DNA from: Caldifarciminota bacterium
GTDB lineage: Bacteria > Hydrothermota > Tepidihabitantia > SM23-42
Assembly: GCA_020349965.1 (NCBI GenBank)
Contig: CP070705.1
Location: 1,570,889 to 1,634,888, forward strand
Length of the DNA stretch: 64,000 nucleotides
Direction: 5' to 3'
Within the stretch, counting starts at the first letter, position 1. Each line of letters opens with the position of its first letter. The position numbers and the translations under genes were made by a program. Of the stretch, positions 43,582 through 53,390 are shown piece by piece. The notes beneath the pieces were generated by a model, which did no database searches, was not told the origin of the DNA, and was given only the letters and a program-made list of their open reading frames with translations.

Positions 43582-44478
43582 TCAGTGTTCAATGAAGCGT
43601 CTGTCGTCTGCCGCGATCTTTGCAGCCCGTCGGGCACTTTTCTCTTTGTCCTTTATTTCCAACATGATGTCGAAGTCATGGGGTTCTGTTAATTGAAGAA
43701 ACCGGCGGAATCCGCGTGCTTCCATGGTTTCGGCGTGGGCCTTAGTCGGACTTCCTTTCTTCCGCTGGCTGTAATCGACCATGGGGATACCGTCACGGTT
43801 CGCCCAGGTTCGGCCTGAGCGTTCCATGCATTGCTGAATCTCTTCACCGTTGTTGTTCCATCGGTGGTGGTATACGTCAAACAATACGGGTAATCCTACC
43901 GCCGCGTGTATTTTCAGACAGTCTTCCAGCGTATAACTATGTTCGTCGTTCTCAACAACCAGCCTCTTCCGGATTCTTTTGCTCAGCATCCTGTAACGTT
44001 TGATGAATCTATCCATACTCTTTTCTTTTTCCTTATACACTCCACCTACATGGATCTGGATCTTTGCCGTTTTGTCGAGTTCCATCAATTCCAACACATC
44101 GGCGTGGTATTCCAATTCGCCGACACTCCGTTTGAAGATTTCCACGTCGAGCGAGTTTATAAGCGTGAACTGGTCGGGGTGCATGGAGATTCTCAGATCA
44201 TTTTTCCGTATGAAATCGCCGATCATAGCAAATTCAGGCTCGAAGTATTTCTGCCAGTCGAATTTATTGATCGGGTGCGAGGCGAAGGGTACAAGGTCTG
44301 ACGTCACGCGAAAGAAATATAATCTATTTTCGACGTTGAATTGGAGGATTCTGAGTAGACACGAAAGATTGGCTCTGACCGTCTCGATCAGTCTTCCTTC
44401 GGAGTAGTTCTTAAGGCGGAACGTGTGGTCAGAGTGGCAGTCGATGGACCGGTTAATACAAGGATAACCGATTCTCAT
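43582..44478 (-). CDS. uvsE: UV damage endonuclease
   Basis: The 298-residue TIM-barrel enzyme nicks DNA 5' of UV photoproducts. Family marks are RIGYPCINRSI at the N-terminus, NLSCLLRILQFN, FRVTSDLVPFASHP, LRISMHPDQFTLINS, IQIHVGGVYKEKE, RLVVENDEHSYTL, VLFDVYHHRWN, and MVDYSQRKKG with the conserved lysine. Length is typical. It is the last gene of an operon with a DUF523/DUF1722 protein (6-nt gap) and TspO. Confidence 0.93.
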   Translation of the reverse strand: MRIGYPCINRSIDCHSDHTFRLKNYSEGRLIETVRANLSCLLRILQFNVENRLYFFRVTSDLVPFASHPINKFDWQKYFEPEFAMIGDFIRKNDLRISMHPDQFTLINSLDVEIFKRSVGELEYHADVLELMELDKTAKIQIHVGGVYKEKEKSMDRFIKRYRMLSKRIRKRLVVENDEHSYTLEDCLKIHAAVGLPVLFDVYHHRWNNNGEEIQQCMERSGRTWANRDGIPMVDYSQRKKGSPTKAHAETMEARGFRRFLQLTEPHDFDIMLEIKDKEKSARRAAKIAADDRRFIEH

Positions 44479-44484
44479 TTGACG

Positions 44485-45453
44485 TTAATGGTCCCTTCCT
44501 TTGCCTGAGTCACTGATATCGAGTAGTTCTTCCGGGTAAGGGCGGAAGAAAGTTTGGTCCATCAGGTACTTCTCACCGAAGCGGATGGCCCAAGACATTA
44601 GCACTTGTAGGTCGCTGCTCAGAGGTGCTTTTCCTTTGCGGTATTTTTCCAGGAGGCTCAAGAAGTATGCTTTTTCACCCTTACTCAACCTGTCGGAGAA
44701 GTATCCCATGGCGTGCATCATGACATTTATGTACGATGTGTGGCGCGGTGCCCTTGCAAGGGCTTTGTATAGGTGTTCTCGGTATTCGTCATACACCTTC
44801 GCTACGGGATTTCTTTCGTGGTTGGCGACTATTCTGCCCATGATCCTGAATTCCTTCTGACTGTACGCCATGAGCATGAATTTATTCTCGGCTTGGAATT
44901 GCACGAGATCTTTCATCTTCAATGTCGCGGATAAGGAACGAAACCTTGTGATCGTGTAGAGCCTGCGCAGAAAGTGTTCTCGGATTGCAAAGTTGCGCAG
45001 CCTGCCTTCGTCCTCAACCGGTAGATGAGTGAAATCTTTCAACACTGCGGCGCCGAATAAACCGCTTCCCTTGCCGATTGCGGCTTTTTTCTCAGTGCTG
45101 GCATAGATCTTCACTTCTTTGATTCCGCATGAAGGCGACCGCGATTTAAGGAGGAAACCGTCGATTTCATTCAACGTAACCAGGTAATGCCGGTAAAATT
45201 CCTTCATCGTTTCGGTGTGATCGATCCCGGTTGCCGGTTGCACGAGATGGTCTTCGGTTTTCCTGCGGACAACCCGTACCGGCTCGCGAGGTACGCCCAA
45301 GCCTATCTCGACCTCTGGACAGACGGGTTCAAAGTTCACATGTGGTTTGAGTCGTTCTACGAATTCATCGGGGATCGAAAGACCGTTCCAGCGGCAGGCA
45401 GCAAACCCGAGGCATTTGCTGACCACGACGTGCGGTTTCACGGACGCGGACAT
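44485..45453 (-). CDS. DUF523 and DUF1722 two-domain protein
   Basis: The 322-residue product fuses DUF523 (about 8-150; VVVSKCLGFAACRWNG; FEPVCPEVEIGLG; FLLKSRSPSCGI) to DUF1722 (about 190-305; RFRSLSATLKMKDLVQFQ; KFMLMAYSQKEF; YINVMMHAMGYF). The cysteines in SKCLG, PVCPE and SPSCG suggest a metal or Fe-S site. The protein family often sits beside DNA photolyase genes, and here it lies between tspO and uvsE, which fits a light or UV response. Biochemical function is unknown. Confidence 0.92.
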   Translation of the reverse strand: MSASVKPHVVVSKCLGFAACRWNGLSIPDEFVERLKPHVNFEPVCPEVEIGLGVPREPVRVVRRKTEDHLVQPATGIDHTETMKEFYRHYLVTLNEIDGFLLKSRSPSCGIKEVKIYASTEKKAAIGKGSGLFGAAVLKDFTHLPVEDEGRLRNFAIREHFLRRLYTITRFRSLSATLKMKDLVQFQAENKFMLMAYSQKEFRIMGRIVANHERNPVAKVYDEYREHLYKALARAPRHTSYINVMMHAMGYFSDRLSKGEKAYFLSLLEKYRKGKAPLSSDLQVLMSWAIRFGEKYLMDQTFFRPYPEELLDISDSGKGRDH

Positions 45454-45468
45454 GGCGATCTTCCGGGT

Positions 45469-45957
45469 TTATGGATTGAGGCGGAATATTGCGAAGTTCA
45501 GGAGTGCGGCAAAGGTCACCCAGAGGATGTAAGGAATGAGCAGGAAACTCGCAATCTCAGAGACCTTTTGGAAACGTATTATCGTTGCGAGAATGGCGAT
45601 CCAGAGTAGTAAGATGATGACCAGACCGCCGAGCGGGGATTTCAGCCCGAAGAAAACGACCGACCATAGAATGTTCAGCAGGAGTTGCACGACGAATGTT
45701 TCGATGGCGGATTTTGCATGTGCCGAACGCGCGTACTGACGCCAGACGAGGAACATGGCTACACCCATCAAAGTGTAAAGTGTAATCCAGACCGGTCCGA
45801 AGATCCAGTTGGGAGGATTGAATCCTGGTTTTTGAAGTGATGCATACCATGTCGGGATCTGTGGGGTCGTGAACAGGGATCCGATTATACCTGCAAACTG
45901 GCACATGCCTATGCTCAGGATGAGTCTCCAGAATTCGGGTAGACGAAATTTGTTCAT
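45469..45957 (-). CDS. tspO: TspO/MBR family membrane protein
   Basis: The 162-residue protein has five membrane helices and the family signature: PTWYASLQKPGFNPPNWIFG, then PVWITLYTLMGVAMFLVW, and LLLNILWSVVFFGLKSP with the conserved tryptophan. TspO proteins bind porphyrins and can degrade them with light. The gene heads the operon with the DUF523/DUF1722 and uvsE genes and has its own promoter. The leader is about 7 nt with only a weak GG, so initiation is close to leaderless. Confidence 0.94.
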   Translation of the reverse strand: MNKFRLPEFWRLILSIGMCQFAGIIGSLFTTPQIPTWYASLQKPGFNPPNWIFGPVWITLYTLMGVAMFLVWRQYARSAHAKSAIETFVVQLLLNILWSVVFFGLKSPLGGLVIILLLWIAILATIIRFQKVSEIASFLLIPYILWVTFAALLNFAIFRLNP

Positions 45958-45971
45958 GGCAACCTACTCTT

Positions 45972-45999
45972 ATTCTAACTGTGGATGACAAGATGTCAA
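45972..45999 (-). promoter_or_regulatory. Sigma-70 promoter of the tspO operon
   Basis: Minus-strand TTGACA (45999-45994), 16 bp, TAGAAT (45977-45972). The ATG at 45957 is 14 nt further. Confidence 0.82.
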
Positions 46000-46071
46000 C
46001 GGTATTGACGTAGATGTTCAGAGTTTACGGGCAACGGGAATATGTATGGGACGTTGTGCAGTGCCAAATCA

Positions 46072-46099
46072 TTGACACCCGTTATTTCTTGGCTAAACT
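46072..46099 (+). promoter_or_regulatory. Sigma-70 promoter, leaderless for a micro-ORF, upstream of scpA
   Basis: TTGACA (46072-46077), 16 bp, TAAACT (46094-46099). The next ATG (46107) is 7 nt further on and opens a 32-codon frame, not scpA. Confidence 0.78.
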
Positions 46100-46106
46100 A
46101 TTCTGT

Positions 46107-46205
46107 ATGTTGAGGAGGAATCCCCGGAAGCAATCGACGTGGAAGCGGAAACGCCATCGTCCATTGATTGAACGAGGAGTGAACGCATCGGCTCTCATTC
46201 CATGA
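46107..46205 (+). CDS. 32-residue basic micro-ORF coupled to scpA
   Basis: ATG 46107 lies where leaderless starts lie in this genome, 7 nt past the -10 box. It opens a frame of 32 codons whose TGA overlaps the scpA ATG (ATGA). The peptide starts MLRRNPRKQSTWKRKRH and has ten Lys/Arg residues. ScpA itself has no good ribosome-binding site at its start, so the frame may deliver ribosomes to scpA. The peptide may also have a function, since its charge would suit nucleic-acid binding. I recognise no family; it is not ribosomal protein L34 or L36. Confidence 0.55.
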   Translation: MLRRNPRKQSTWKRKRHRPLIERGVNASALIP

Positions 46206-46876
46206 AAATAGATATCGGTATATATTACGGGCCCATTGACCTGCTTGTATACCTCGTACGACAGAAAGAAGTTGACATATTCGACATACCCATTGCCCAG
46301 ATCGCTGAAGAGTACCTTGATTTCATAAAGACGATCGACCGGGACGATTTTGAGGATGTGGCGGATTTTCTCTTGATGGCGGCGATATTGATCCGTCTGA
46401 AAGTTCGCTCCCTCCTTCCTCGTACACCTGAGGACGAAGAAGCAGGCCAGCCTATTACACTCATACAGATCGTCGAGGAGTATAAGAAATACAAGGAGAT
46501 CGCCCAGGCGTTCAGCATAATGGAAGCCGAAACGAGCAAGCAATTTCCGAGAATAGGAAAAGAGGAACCACCACTCGAAGAAGGCGACCTGATGAGTCTA
46601 ATCTTTGCCCTACGTGACCTTCAACCTGCTGAAGATAAGAGTATCGTCGTCAAACGGCAGGAAATCCCGATCGAACAGATAATAGATGAGATAAAAACAA
46701 TGCTACAGACATCGGGCAAGATCAACTTCCTGGAATTTCTCAAGGAGAAAAATGACATCCCCATTGCCGTTGCGTACTTCTTCGGTATGCTGGAGATCGT
46801 GAAGATAGGCTACGCGCGTGCCGAGCAGGATTCCATTTTCGGCGAAATATATCTTTATGCAGGCGCCAAAATGTAG
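46202..46876 (+). CDS. scpA: Segregation and condensation protein A
   Basis: The 224-residue kleisin links the SMC heads in the chromosome-condensing complex. The N-terminus is characteristic (YYGPIDLLVYLVRQKEVDIFDIPIAQIAEEYLDF), followed by DFLLMAAILIRLKVRSLLP. An acidic middle and a C-terminal winged helix (TSGKINFLEFLKEKND; IAVAYFFGMLEIVKIGYARAEQ) complete it. scpB, often next, is not here; an FHA-GGDEF gene follows after 21 nt. Its ATG overlaps the stop of a basic micro-ORF. Confidence 0.92.
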   Translation: MKIDIGIYYGPIDLLVYLVRQKEVDIFDIPIAQIAEEYLDFIKTIDRDDFEDVADFLLMAAILIRLKVRSLLPRTPEDEEAGQPITLIQIVEEYKKYKEIAQAFSIMEAETSKQFPRIGKEEPPLEEGDLMSLIFALRDLQPAEDKSIVVKRQEIPIEQIIDEIKTMLQTSGKINFLEFLKEKNDIPIAVAYFFGMLEIVKIGYARAEQDSIFGEIYLYAGAKM

Positions 46877-46897
46877 TACTGGATGTAATACGATCAT

Positions 46898-47846
46898 ATG
46901 AAAGTATATTGGCTGTTGTTACTTGATTGCGGTAAGGTCGCGAAGCAGGTGCCACTCGGCAAAGATCGATGTATCATTGGCCGAGCAGAAGACACCGATC
47001 TCACCTTGGGCGGTCATGATGTGTCTCGGCACCATGCCGCCGTTTTCTTCCAGAATGGTCGCTACTTCATCGAGGATCTGAACAGCACGAACGGCACAAT
47101 TCTCAATGGCGTATCCATTGAACACGACGTGCTTGCTCAGGGCGATCAGATATCTATCGGCGAGCACACAATTCTGTTCGACGATGGCACGAGTACCTTA
47201 TTCAATATTGAGGAGACCGAGGTTGCGCGGCGCGGCCGGGAGACGGCGATAATCAAGGACAAATTCAATCAGCTGGGCAAGAAGATCGACAGTAGATCGC
47301 TTCGCAATGAGTTCGAGGAGATAGAGAAATTCGTCCGTAAGAGCAGGAAGCGTCTTGCGACGCTGGTACATGCCGATAAGTTGACCGGCCTGTACAACCG
47401 TCAGTATTTTGACAGGATCGCGCCCCAGGAAATCAAGAAGGCGAAGGCAGCCCGACGCCAGCTTTCGGTTCTGTTCATCGACCTTGATCACTTCAAAGAC
47501 ATCAATGATCAGCACGGACATAGAGTCGGTGATGAGGTTCTAAGGGCGATCGCCTGGTTGATCCAGAAAGCATGTCGGAAGACCGACCTTGTAGCCCGCT
47601 ACGGCGGTGAAGAGATCGTCGTCGTTTTGCCCAACACAAATGGGCGGGATGCGGGCAAGATCGCAGAAGAAATACGCGGGATCATCGAGAGTCAGTCAAA
47701 AGGAAGACTCAACATACCGGTAACCGTCAGCATCGGGTTCGCCACTTTCCCAGGAGATGGGAAGGATCTTTCGTCGATCCTCGACCATGCAGACAAAGCA
47801 CTCTACCAGGCAAAGGCAAGCGGTCGGAATTGCGTAGCACGCTATC

Positions 47847-47854
<8 letters not shown>
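46898..47854 (+). CDS. FHA-domain diguanylate cyclase
   Basis: The 318-residue protein joins an FHA phosphothreonine-binding domain (about 20-100; IIGRAEDTDLTLGGHDVSRHHA; DLNSTNGTILNG) to a GGDEF domain (about 155-315). The signature is RYGGEEIVVVLPNT, a GGEEx form usually active, with an RxxD site (RKTD) five residues before. The following gene overlaps its end by 8 nt and encodes a Ser/Thr kinase. Phosphorylation by that kinase could therefore recruit or control this cyclase; that link is inferred from domains and overlap. Confidence 0.93.
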
Positions 47855-48866
<1,012 letters not shown>

Positions 48867-48873
48867 TGTATTA

Positions 48874-49758
48874 ATGAAGTTTGTCTACTCACCTCTTTAC
48901 AAAGCAGACATAGGATTCCATGTTTTTCCGACCGAGAAATACGACTTCATCCTGCAACGGCTGCGGGCCGAGGGGTTGGTCGATGACGGAGATATGGTCG
49001 CTCCTCAGCGGCCGTCCGACGAGCAATTGCGTAAGATCGTGACTGCAGAATATCTCGATGACCTCCTCAATTACCGTATGACAGAACGTACCTATCCTTC
49101 GGAAATGCCGGTCAACAAGGATATCATCGATGCACAGATCCTGTGCTGCGGCGGCTCATTCTTGGCAGCACAGATTGCTTTTGAACACGGCATGTGTTAT
49201 CATATCGGCGGCGGCTTCCATCATGCCTTTGCTGATCATGCCGAAGGATTCTGTTATCTCAATGATGTCGTTTTCAGCGCAGTGATGATGCTCGAACATA
49301 GGGTGGAGAAGATAGCGGTCATAGATTGTGATCTCCATCAAGGCAACGGTACCGCAAAGTTCTTTGAAAACGAGCATCGCGTGTTCACTTTTTCAATACA
49401 CCAGGAACATCTCTACCCAGTCAAGCAGAAGTCCGATCTGGACATCGGCCTGCGTGGCGGGGCCGGAGATGATGAATATCTGAAAGAACTAAAGGGTGCA
49501 GTGGATCATATTTTCGATAAATTCAATCCCCAATTGGTGATATACGTCGCCGGCGCCGATCCTTATGTTTTTGATCAATTGGGCAATCTCCAGTTAACTG
49601 TTGAGGGTTTGAAGAGAAGGGATGAATTAGTACTGCAGCGGGCGCGCGATAAGGCAGTGCCGGTCGCAACGGTTCTGGCCGGCGGCTATGCCGAGAATGT
49701 GGAGGATACTGTTGAGATACACTGTAATACGGCGCGCGTAATGCACGGATGTTCATGA
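48874..49758 (+). CDS. Histone-deacetylase/acetoin-utilisation family hydrolase
   Basis: The 294-residue protein has the class I/II deacetylase fold: YKADIGFHVFPTEKYDFI near the N-terminus, GGGFHHAFADHAEGFCYLND with the catalytic His pair, and IDCDLHQGNGTAKFF with zinc ligands. VYVAGADPYVFDQLGNLQLT and VLAGGYAENVEDT follow. It should be a zinc amidohydrolase acting on acetyl-lysine, acetylpolyamine or a related substrate. ATG 48874 matches the family's MKFVYSPLY start and lies 7 nt after the kinase stop. No Shine-Dalgarno sequence is seen. It ends the scpA-to-kinase transcript. Confidence 0.9.
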   Translation: MKFVYSPLYKADIGFHVFPTEKYDFILQRLRAEGLVDDGDMVAPQRPSDEQLRKIVTAEYLDDLLNYRMTERTYPSEMPVNKDIIDAQILCCGGSFLAAQIAFEHGMCYHIGGGFHHAFADHAEGFCYLNDVVFSAVMMLEHRVEKIAVIDCDLHQGNGTAKFFENEHRVFTFSIHQEHLYPVKQKSDLDIGLRGGAGDDEYLKELKGAVDHIFDKFNPQLVIYVAGADPYVFDQLGNLQLTVEGLKRRDELVLQRARDKAVPVATVLAGGYAENVEDTVEIHCNTARVMHGCS

Positions 49759-49790
49759 TATTGGATTCTGGATGCTCGATACTTGATAAA
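49757..49790. repeat. Dispersed GATACTGGAT-type intergenic repeat, copy 3
   Basis: GATATTGGATTCTGG followed by ATGCTCGATACTTGAT, directly after the deacetylase-family stop codon. Confidence 0.65.
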
Positions 49791-49911
49791 GACATTTCGA
49801 TTCTAACAGAAAAACGTTGTTCGTTGTGATCGTTGGTATCACCAATATCGTTCTCCTCTTCTCCGGCTCTCCGTTTCTTCGAGGCATCGTTTTTCAAGGA
49901 AAGGGGGTTTT

Positions 49912-50523
49912 ATGTTCTCTATTTTATTGTGTCTTATAGTGGGAGGTAACATGGTGAATTTGCCCGCACCGGATTTTACCGATGCGTCGATCGAGGGATG
50001 CATACAGAAGCGGCGTTCGGTCCGCGGTTACAGAGACAAGGAGCTAACACTCGGCCAAATGTCGAATATACTCTGGGCTGCGCAGGGTATTACGGAACAA
50101 ACGCGGGGTTTCCGCGCTGTCCCTTCAGCCGGTGCCACGTATCCTCTGGAGATATTCGTTGCGAAAAAGGACGGCCTCTACCGGTATCTTCCCGGTTCGC
50201 ATACACTCAAACGAGAGGCAGGGAAAGATCTCAGAAAAGATATCGCAAGAGCTGCCTTAGGGCAAGGGTTCATATCTGAAGCCGGTATGGTCGTCTTAAT
50301 TACTGCGGTTTTTGAGCGCACGGCCTTGCGGTACGGCGATCGGGCTGTCAGGTATGTCCATATAGAAGCAGGGCATTGTGCCCAGAATATTCATCTCGAA
50401 GCGGTTGCGTTGGGGCTCGGTTCGGTTCCGGTCGGTGCTTTCAGAGACGGTGAACTCATTAAGTTGCTGCAGCTTAAGCAAGAAGAACCGCTCTACATAA
50501 TCCCGGTAGGATATCCTGACTGA
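49912..50523 (+). CDS. SagB-type nitroreductase-family oxidoreductase
   Basis: The 203-residue flavin protein follows the SagB/ThcOx pattern: LPAPDFTDASIEGCIQKRRS, VRGYRDKELTLGQMSNILWAAQGIT, and AVPSAGATYPLEIFV. EAGHCAQNIHLEAVALGLGSVPVGAF and LYIIPVGYP close it. SagB enzymes oxidise azolines in peptide natural products, but stand-alone members are common and there is no peptide or cyclodehydratase gene here. The first 12 residues (MFSILLCLIVGG) are hydrophobic; a second ATG (49951) would remove them. AAAGGGGG precedes the first ATG. Confidence 0.87.
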   Translation: MFSILLCLIVGGNMVNLPAPDFTDASIEGCIQKRRSVRGYRDKELTLGQMSNILWAAQGITEQTRGFRAVPSAGATYPLEIFVAKKDGLYRYLPGSHTLKREAGKDLRKDIARAALGQGFISEAGMVVLITAVFERTALRYGDRAVRYVHIEAGHCAQNIHLEAVALGLGSVPVGAFRDGELIKLLQLKQEEPLYIIPVGYPD

Positions 50524-50582
50524 GAAGCGGAGAATCGGCGAACTGCAGAAGCTAAGAAGTTGAGAAGTCAGGAAGTTAAGAA

Positions 50583-50626
50583 GTGCATAGAGTATAGAGC
50601 ATCAAGTATCCAGTATCAAGTATTTT
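50583..50626. repeat. Dispersed intergenic repeats (two word types)
   Basis: The tract reads GCATAGAGTATAGAGCATC and then CAAGTATCCAGTATCAAGTA, the reverse complement of the GATACTGGAT words elsewhere. It follows a low-complexity AAGAAGTTGAGAAGTCAGG stretch (50550-50582). The whole gap 50524-50649 is of this kind. Confidence 0.65.
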
Positions 50627-50649
50627 GTACGTGAAGAGTCTGGCGTGTC

Positions 50650-50677
50650 TTGACATGAGGCGATCTTTGTTTATAAT
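50650..50677 (+). promoter_or_regulatory. Sigma-70 promoter for the M14 carboxypeptidase gene
   Basis: TTGACA (50650-50655), 16 bp, TATAAT (50672-50677). The leader of about 30 nt contains TAGGAGG (50703-50709) before the GTG at 50714. Confidence 0.88.
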
Positions 50678-50713
50678 CACCCGATATTCATTGTTGATCC
50701 ATTAGGAGGTAAA

Positions 50714-52702
50714 GTGAAATACATTGCGGGTTTGATTTTGCTGATGATCGCGGCCAATGCCGCTGATTTAGATTTGGTGCGGATCGACGTCGTTGGCATG
50801 GGTGATATTAAATCGCTCGACCGTATCGGCGTCATCATCAACCAGGTTCATCCGGACCACATCGTTGCCGAGATCTCAAAGGATATGTATCAGATCATTG
50901 CTGCTCGGGGTCATAAGGTTGAACTCATTCAGGAGAACATCACCGAAGTCTATAGACAGAACAGCATGATGAGATCATCCCGGAGCCAGTACCTCACCTA
51001 TACGGAATTTGTCGATTCCATGGTTGTTATGGCTGGCAACTTTCCTGATATGTGCCGCTTGGATACACTCGGGTACAGCCATCAGAACAGGCTGCTGCTG
51101 ATAATGAAGATCTCTGACAACGTGAACACGGACGAAGATGAACCAGAGGTGCATATTGAGGGGAATGTCCACGGTGATGAGAAAATCGGCTGGGCAATGT
51201 GCCTCTGGTTGATCCGTGATCTCCTCGAGAGCTATTCGACCGATACCATGGTTCAGCGGTTGGTAGATACGCGTGAGATCTGGATAGCACCCCTTGTCAA
51301 TCCGGACGGGTTTGTCGCGAGCCAACGGTACAATTCGCGCAGCGTGGACCTTAACCGAAATTGTGCCTGGATGTGGGGGGATGAGTATGCGTGCGGCACC
51401 GACTTCATAAGTGAAAACGAATCGCGTAGTCTAATCGAACACTTCTGGCGTCGTTCTTTTGTGACCTACGTGTCGTATCATGCCGGGACCTTATTTATCT
51501 CCGAGCCGTGGTCTTATACTAGTAACCTTCAGCCTCCCGAACAGAACCTCATACGCCATCTTTCAGAAGGATATGCTGCGCCGACGAATTATCCGTACGG
51601 GCAGGGTTCGGTCGGGATGTATCCGATAAACGGCTGCACCAAGGATTTCGGTTACGGGTACGGGGGCGAGATAAGCTGGTCCGTAGAGGTGTGTGACATC
51701 AAGACGCCACCGCCGGATTCGATCGATACGATTTGGCCGCGGGAGCGTGCTGCCATGCTCTGGTTAATACATAAGGCAGGTCAGGGCATTCACGGGTATG
51801 TCTACGATTCCCTCAGCGTCGATTCGACAAGATTGCGGGCGCTTATTATTGTTAACCCGGCACACTGGCATAGTTATGCAAAGACCGGCAACGGTGATTT
51901 CCACCGGTTCTACCTGCCCGGTACGTATAGCGTGACTGCCCTCAGTCCGGGTTATATACCGAAGACAATAAATAATGTCATCGTTCCGTCCGGGACGCCG
52001 GATTCTTCAGTGACCATTGAATTTCCTTTGGTGCCTGATTCCGCGCTGCCGATTTATGCAACCGATCTGATCGGGAATCGCTATGTCAATACATACACAA
52101 ACTTAACATACCCGACACAGGCGCTGGGTCCTCACGATAATGGGTCTTTTCAACTCGACACGGGGAAGTGGATAGTGCTTTATTTCGATGTACCGATACG
52201 CAATTTCTCGGGTAACGACATTATGGTCTATCGCCCGACCGGCTCGGGTGTTGCGACTGTCAAGGTGAGCAACGACTGGTTCGGCTCGTGGCAGACTCTC
52301 GGGACGGCGAACGCAGCAGTTACGCAGTTCGATCTGGGTACGACGACTCTTGATTCGGCACGCTACGTCCGCGTTGAGGCAGCGAGTCAGTTTATGCTTG
52401 ATGCAGTCGAAGCTCTGCAGGTACCGACCGGCATTACAATTGGCGAGAACTTTCTCGCAAGTGTGAAGGTCGGTTTCGGGATTACGCCGACCGTACTGCG
52501 GAAGGGAGAGATGCTGCATTTCACGAGCACCTTTGTAGTTCCGGTAGAGGTACGACTCTTCAACCTTCTCGGCCAAGTAGTAGGAAGACATGTGATTGAA
52601 CCAGGAATGACAGGAGTGCCCATGATGAACCTACCGGCTGGCGTGTATTTCGTGTCGACATCGGATGCACAGGATACGCAGCGATTGATCCTCATCGATT
52701 GA
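50714..52702 (+). CDS. Secreted M14 zinc carboxypeptidase with sorting domain
   Basis: The 662-residue protein starts at GTG with a signal peptide (KYIAGLILLMIAANA) and an N-terminal region of about 90 residues. The M14 catalytic domain (about 95-355) has zinc ligands His153 and Glu156 in GNVHGDE, VDLNRNCAWMW, the third ligand in YVSYHAGTL and the catalytic glutamate in WSVEVCD. A carboxypeptidase-regulatory-like domain follows, then a discoidin-like beta domain. The type-IX-like tail reads VRLFNLLGQVVGRHV and LPAGVYFVST. It should trim C-terminal residues from peptides outside the cell or on its surface. Confidence 0.92.
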   Translation: MKYIAGLILLMIAANAADLDLVRIDVVGMGDIKSLDRIGVIINQVHPDHIVAEISKDMYQIIAARGHKVELIQENITEVYRQNSMMRSSRSQYLTYTEFVDSMVVMAGNFPDMCRLDTLGYSHQNRLLLIMKISDNVNTDEDEPEVHIEGNVHGDEKIGWAMCLWLIRDLLESYSTDTMVQRLVDTREIWIAPLVNPDGFVASQRYNSRSVDLNRNCAWMWGDEYACGTDFISENESRSLIEHFWRRSFVTYVSYHAGTLFISEPWSYTSNLQPPEQNLIRHLSEGYAAPTNYPYGQGSVGMYPINGCTKDFGYGYGGEISWSVEVCDIKTPPPDSIDTIWPRERAAMLWLIHKAGQGIHGYVYDSLSVDSTRLRALIIVNPAHWHSYAKTGNGDFHRFYLPGTYSVTALSPGYIPKTINNVIVPSGTPDSSVTIEFPLVPDSALPIYATDLIGNRYVNTYTNLTYPTQALGPHDNGSFQLDTGKWIVLYFDVPIRNFSGNDIMVYRPTGSGVATVKVSNDWFGSWQTLGTANAAVTQFDLGTTTLDSARYVRVEAASQFMLDAVEALQVPTGITIGENFLASVKVGFGITPTVLRKGEMLHFTSTFVVPVEVRLFNLLGQVVGRHVIEPGMTGVPMMNLPAGVYFVSTSDAQDTQRLILID

Positions 52703-52740
52703 ACGGTACAGGTTAGGATAAAGGTTAGCAGGGTATCAAC

Positions 52741-53316
52741 ATGAAAGAAAGTTTTAGTATGACGAAGGACCATGTCGCCCTGGTCGTCATCGACATGCAG
52801 CGGCACTTCTGCGATAAGAGCAGCAGTTTCTTTGTGCCAGACTCGGATAGACTTGCCGAGAAGATCAAAGGACTCATCGATCTATTCCGAAGGAACAATC
52901 GTCCGGTTATATTCACACGCCACATTGATTCGGATGCTCCGGATAACCTCATGCTGCGATGGTGGACTGAGAAGATAAGCGAGAAAGACCCGATGAGCGT
53001 GATCGCAGACGTTCTCGATGTCGGCGAAAGCCCCGTTGTGATAAAACACCAGTACGATGGTTTTCTGAATACACAGTTGGAAAAGATCCTGAGAGAGAAG
53101 AGCGTACGGCAGGTTGTGATCTGCGGTGTCCTTACCAACCTTTGTTGTGAGACGACGGCCCGCAGTGCCTTCATGAGGGGTTTTGAGGTATATTTTCTGA
53201 AAGATGGAACCGCGACCTTCACGAATCAAATGCACGAGGCGGCGTTGTTGAATCTATCCTATGGGTTCGCCACCCTAATGACAATCGCCGAAGTACGTGA
53301 AGCTCTTGCTGTGTAA
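52741..53316 (+). CDS. Isochorismatase-like cysteine hydrolase
   Basis: The 191-residue protein has the family triad: Asp in LVVIDMQRHFCD, Lys in VVIKHQYDGF, and Cys in VICGVLTNLCCETTAR. A cis-peptide-type GVLTN loop precedes the cysteine. Members include nicotinamidase, N-carbamoylsarcosine amidase and isochorismatase; the sequence does not decide which. It lies 38 nt after the carboxypeptidase gene with no clear ribosome-binding site. Confidence 0.88.
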   Translation: MKESFSMTKDHVALVVIDMQRHFCDKSSSFFVPDSDRLAEKIKGLIDLFRRNNRPVIFTRHIDSDAPDNLMLRWWTEKISEKDPMSVIADVLDVGESPVVIKHQYDGFLNTQLEKILREKSVRQVVICGVLTNLCCETTARSAFMRGFEVYFLKDGTATFTNQMHEAALLNLSYGFATLMTIAEVREALAV

Positions 53317-53355
53317 GGCCCCCGATACCCGAATCTAATGTAGCAAGGTGTTGGC

Positions 53356-53384
53356 TTGACACATATTTACCATGCCGATATAAT
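53356..53384 (+). promoter_or_regulatory. Sigma-70 promoter, leaderless, for nucleotidyltransferase-like gene
   Basis: TTGACA (53356-53361), 17 bp, TATAAT (53379-53384), then 6 nt to ATG 53391. It is the only promoter in the set with a 17-bp spacer. Confidence 0.82.
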
Positions 53385-53390
53385 ATACTA

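Noticed and set aside
49912..50523. Azoline peptide biosynthesis cluster around the SagB-like gene
   Set aside because: No cyclodehydratase, precursor peptide or transporter gene is next to it.
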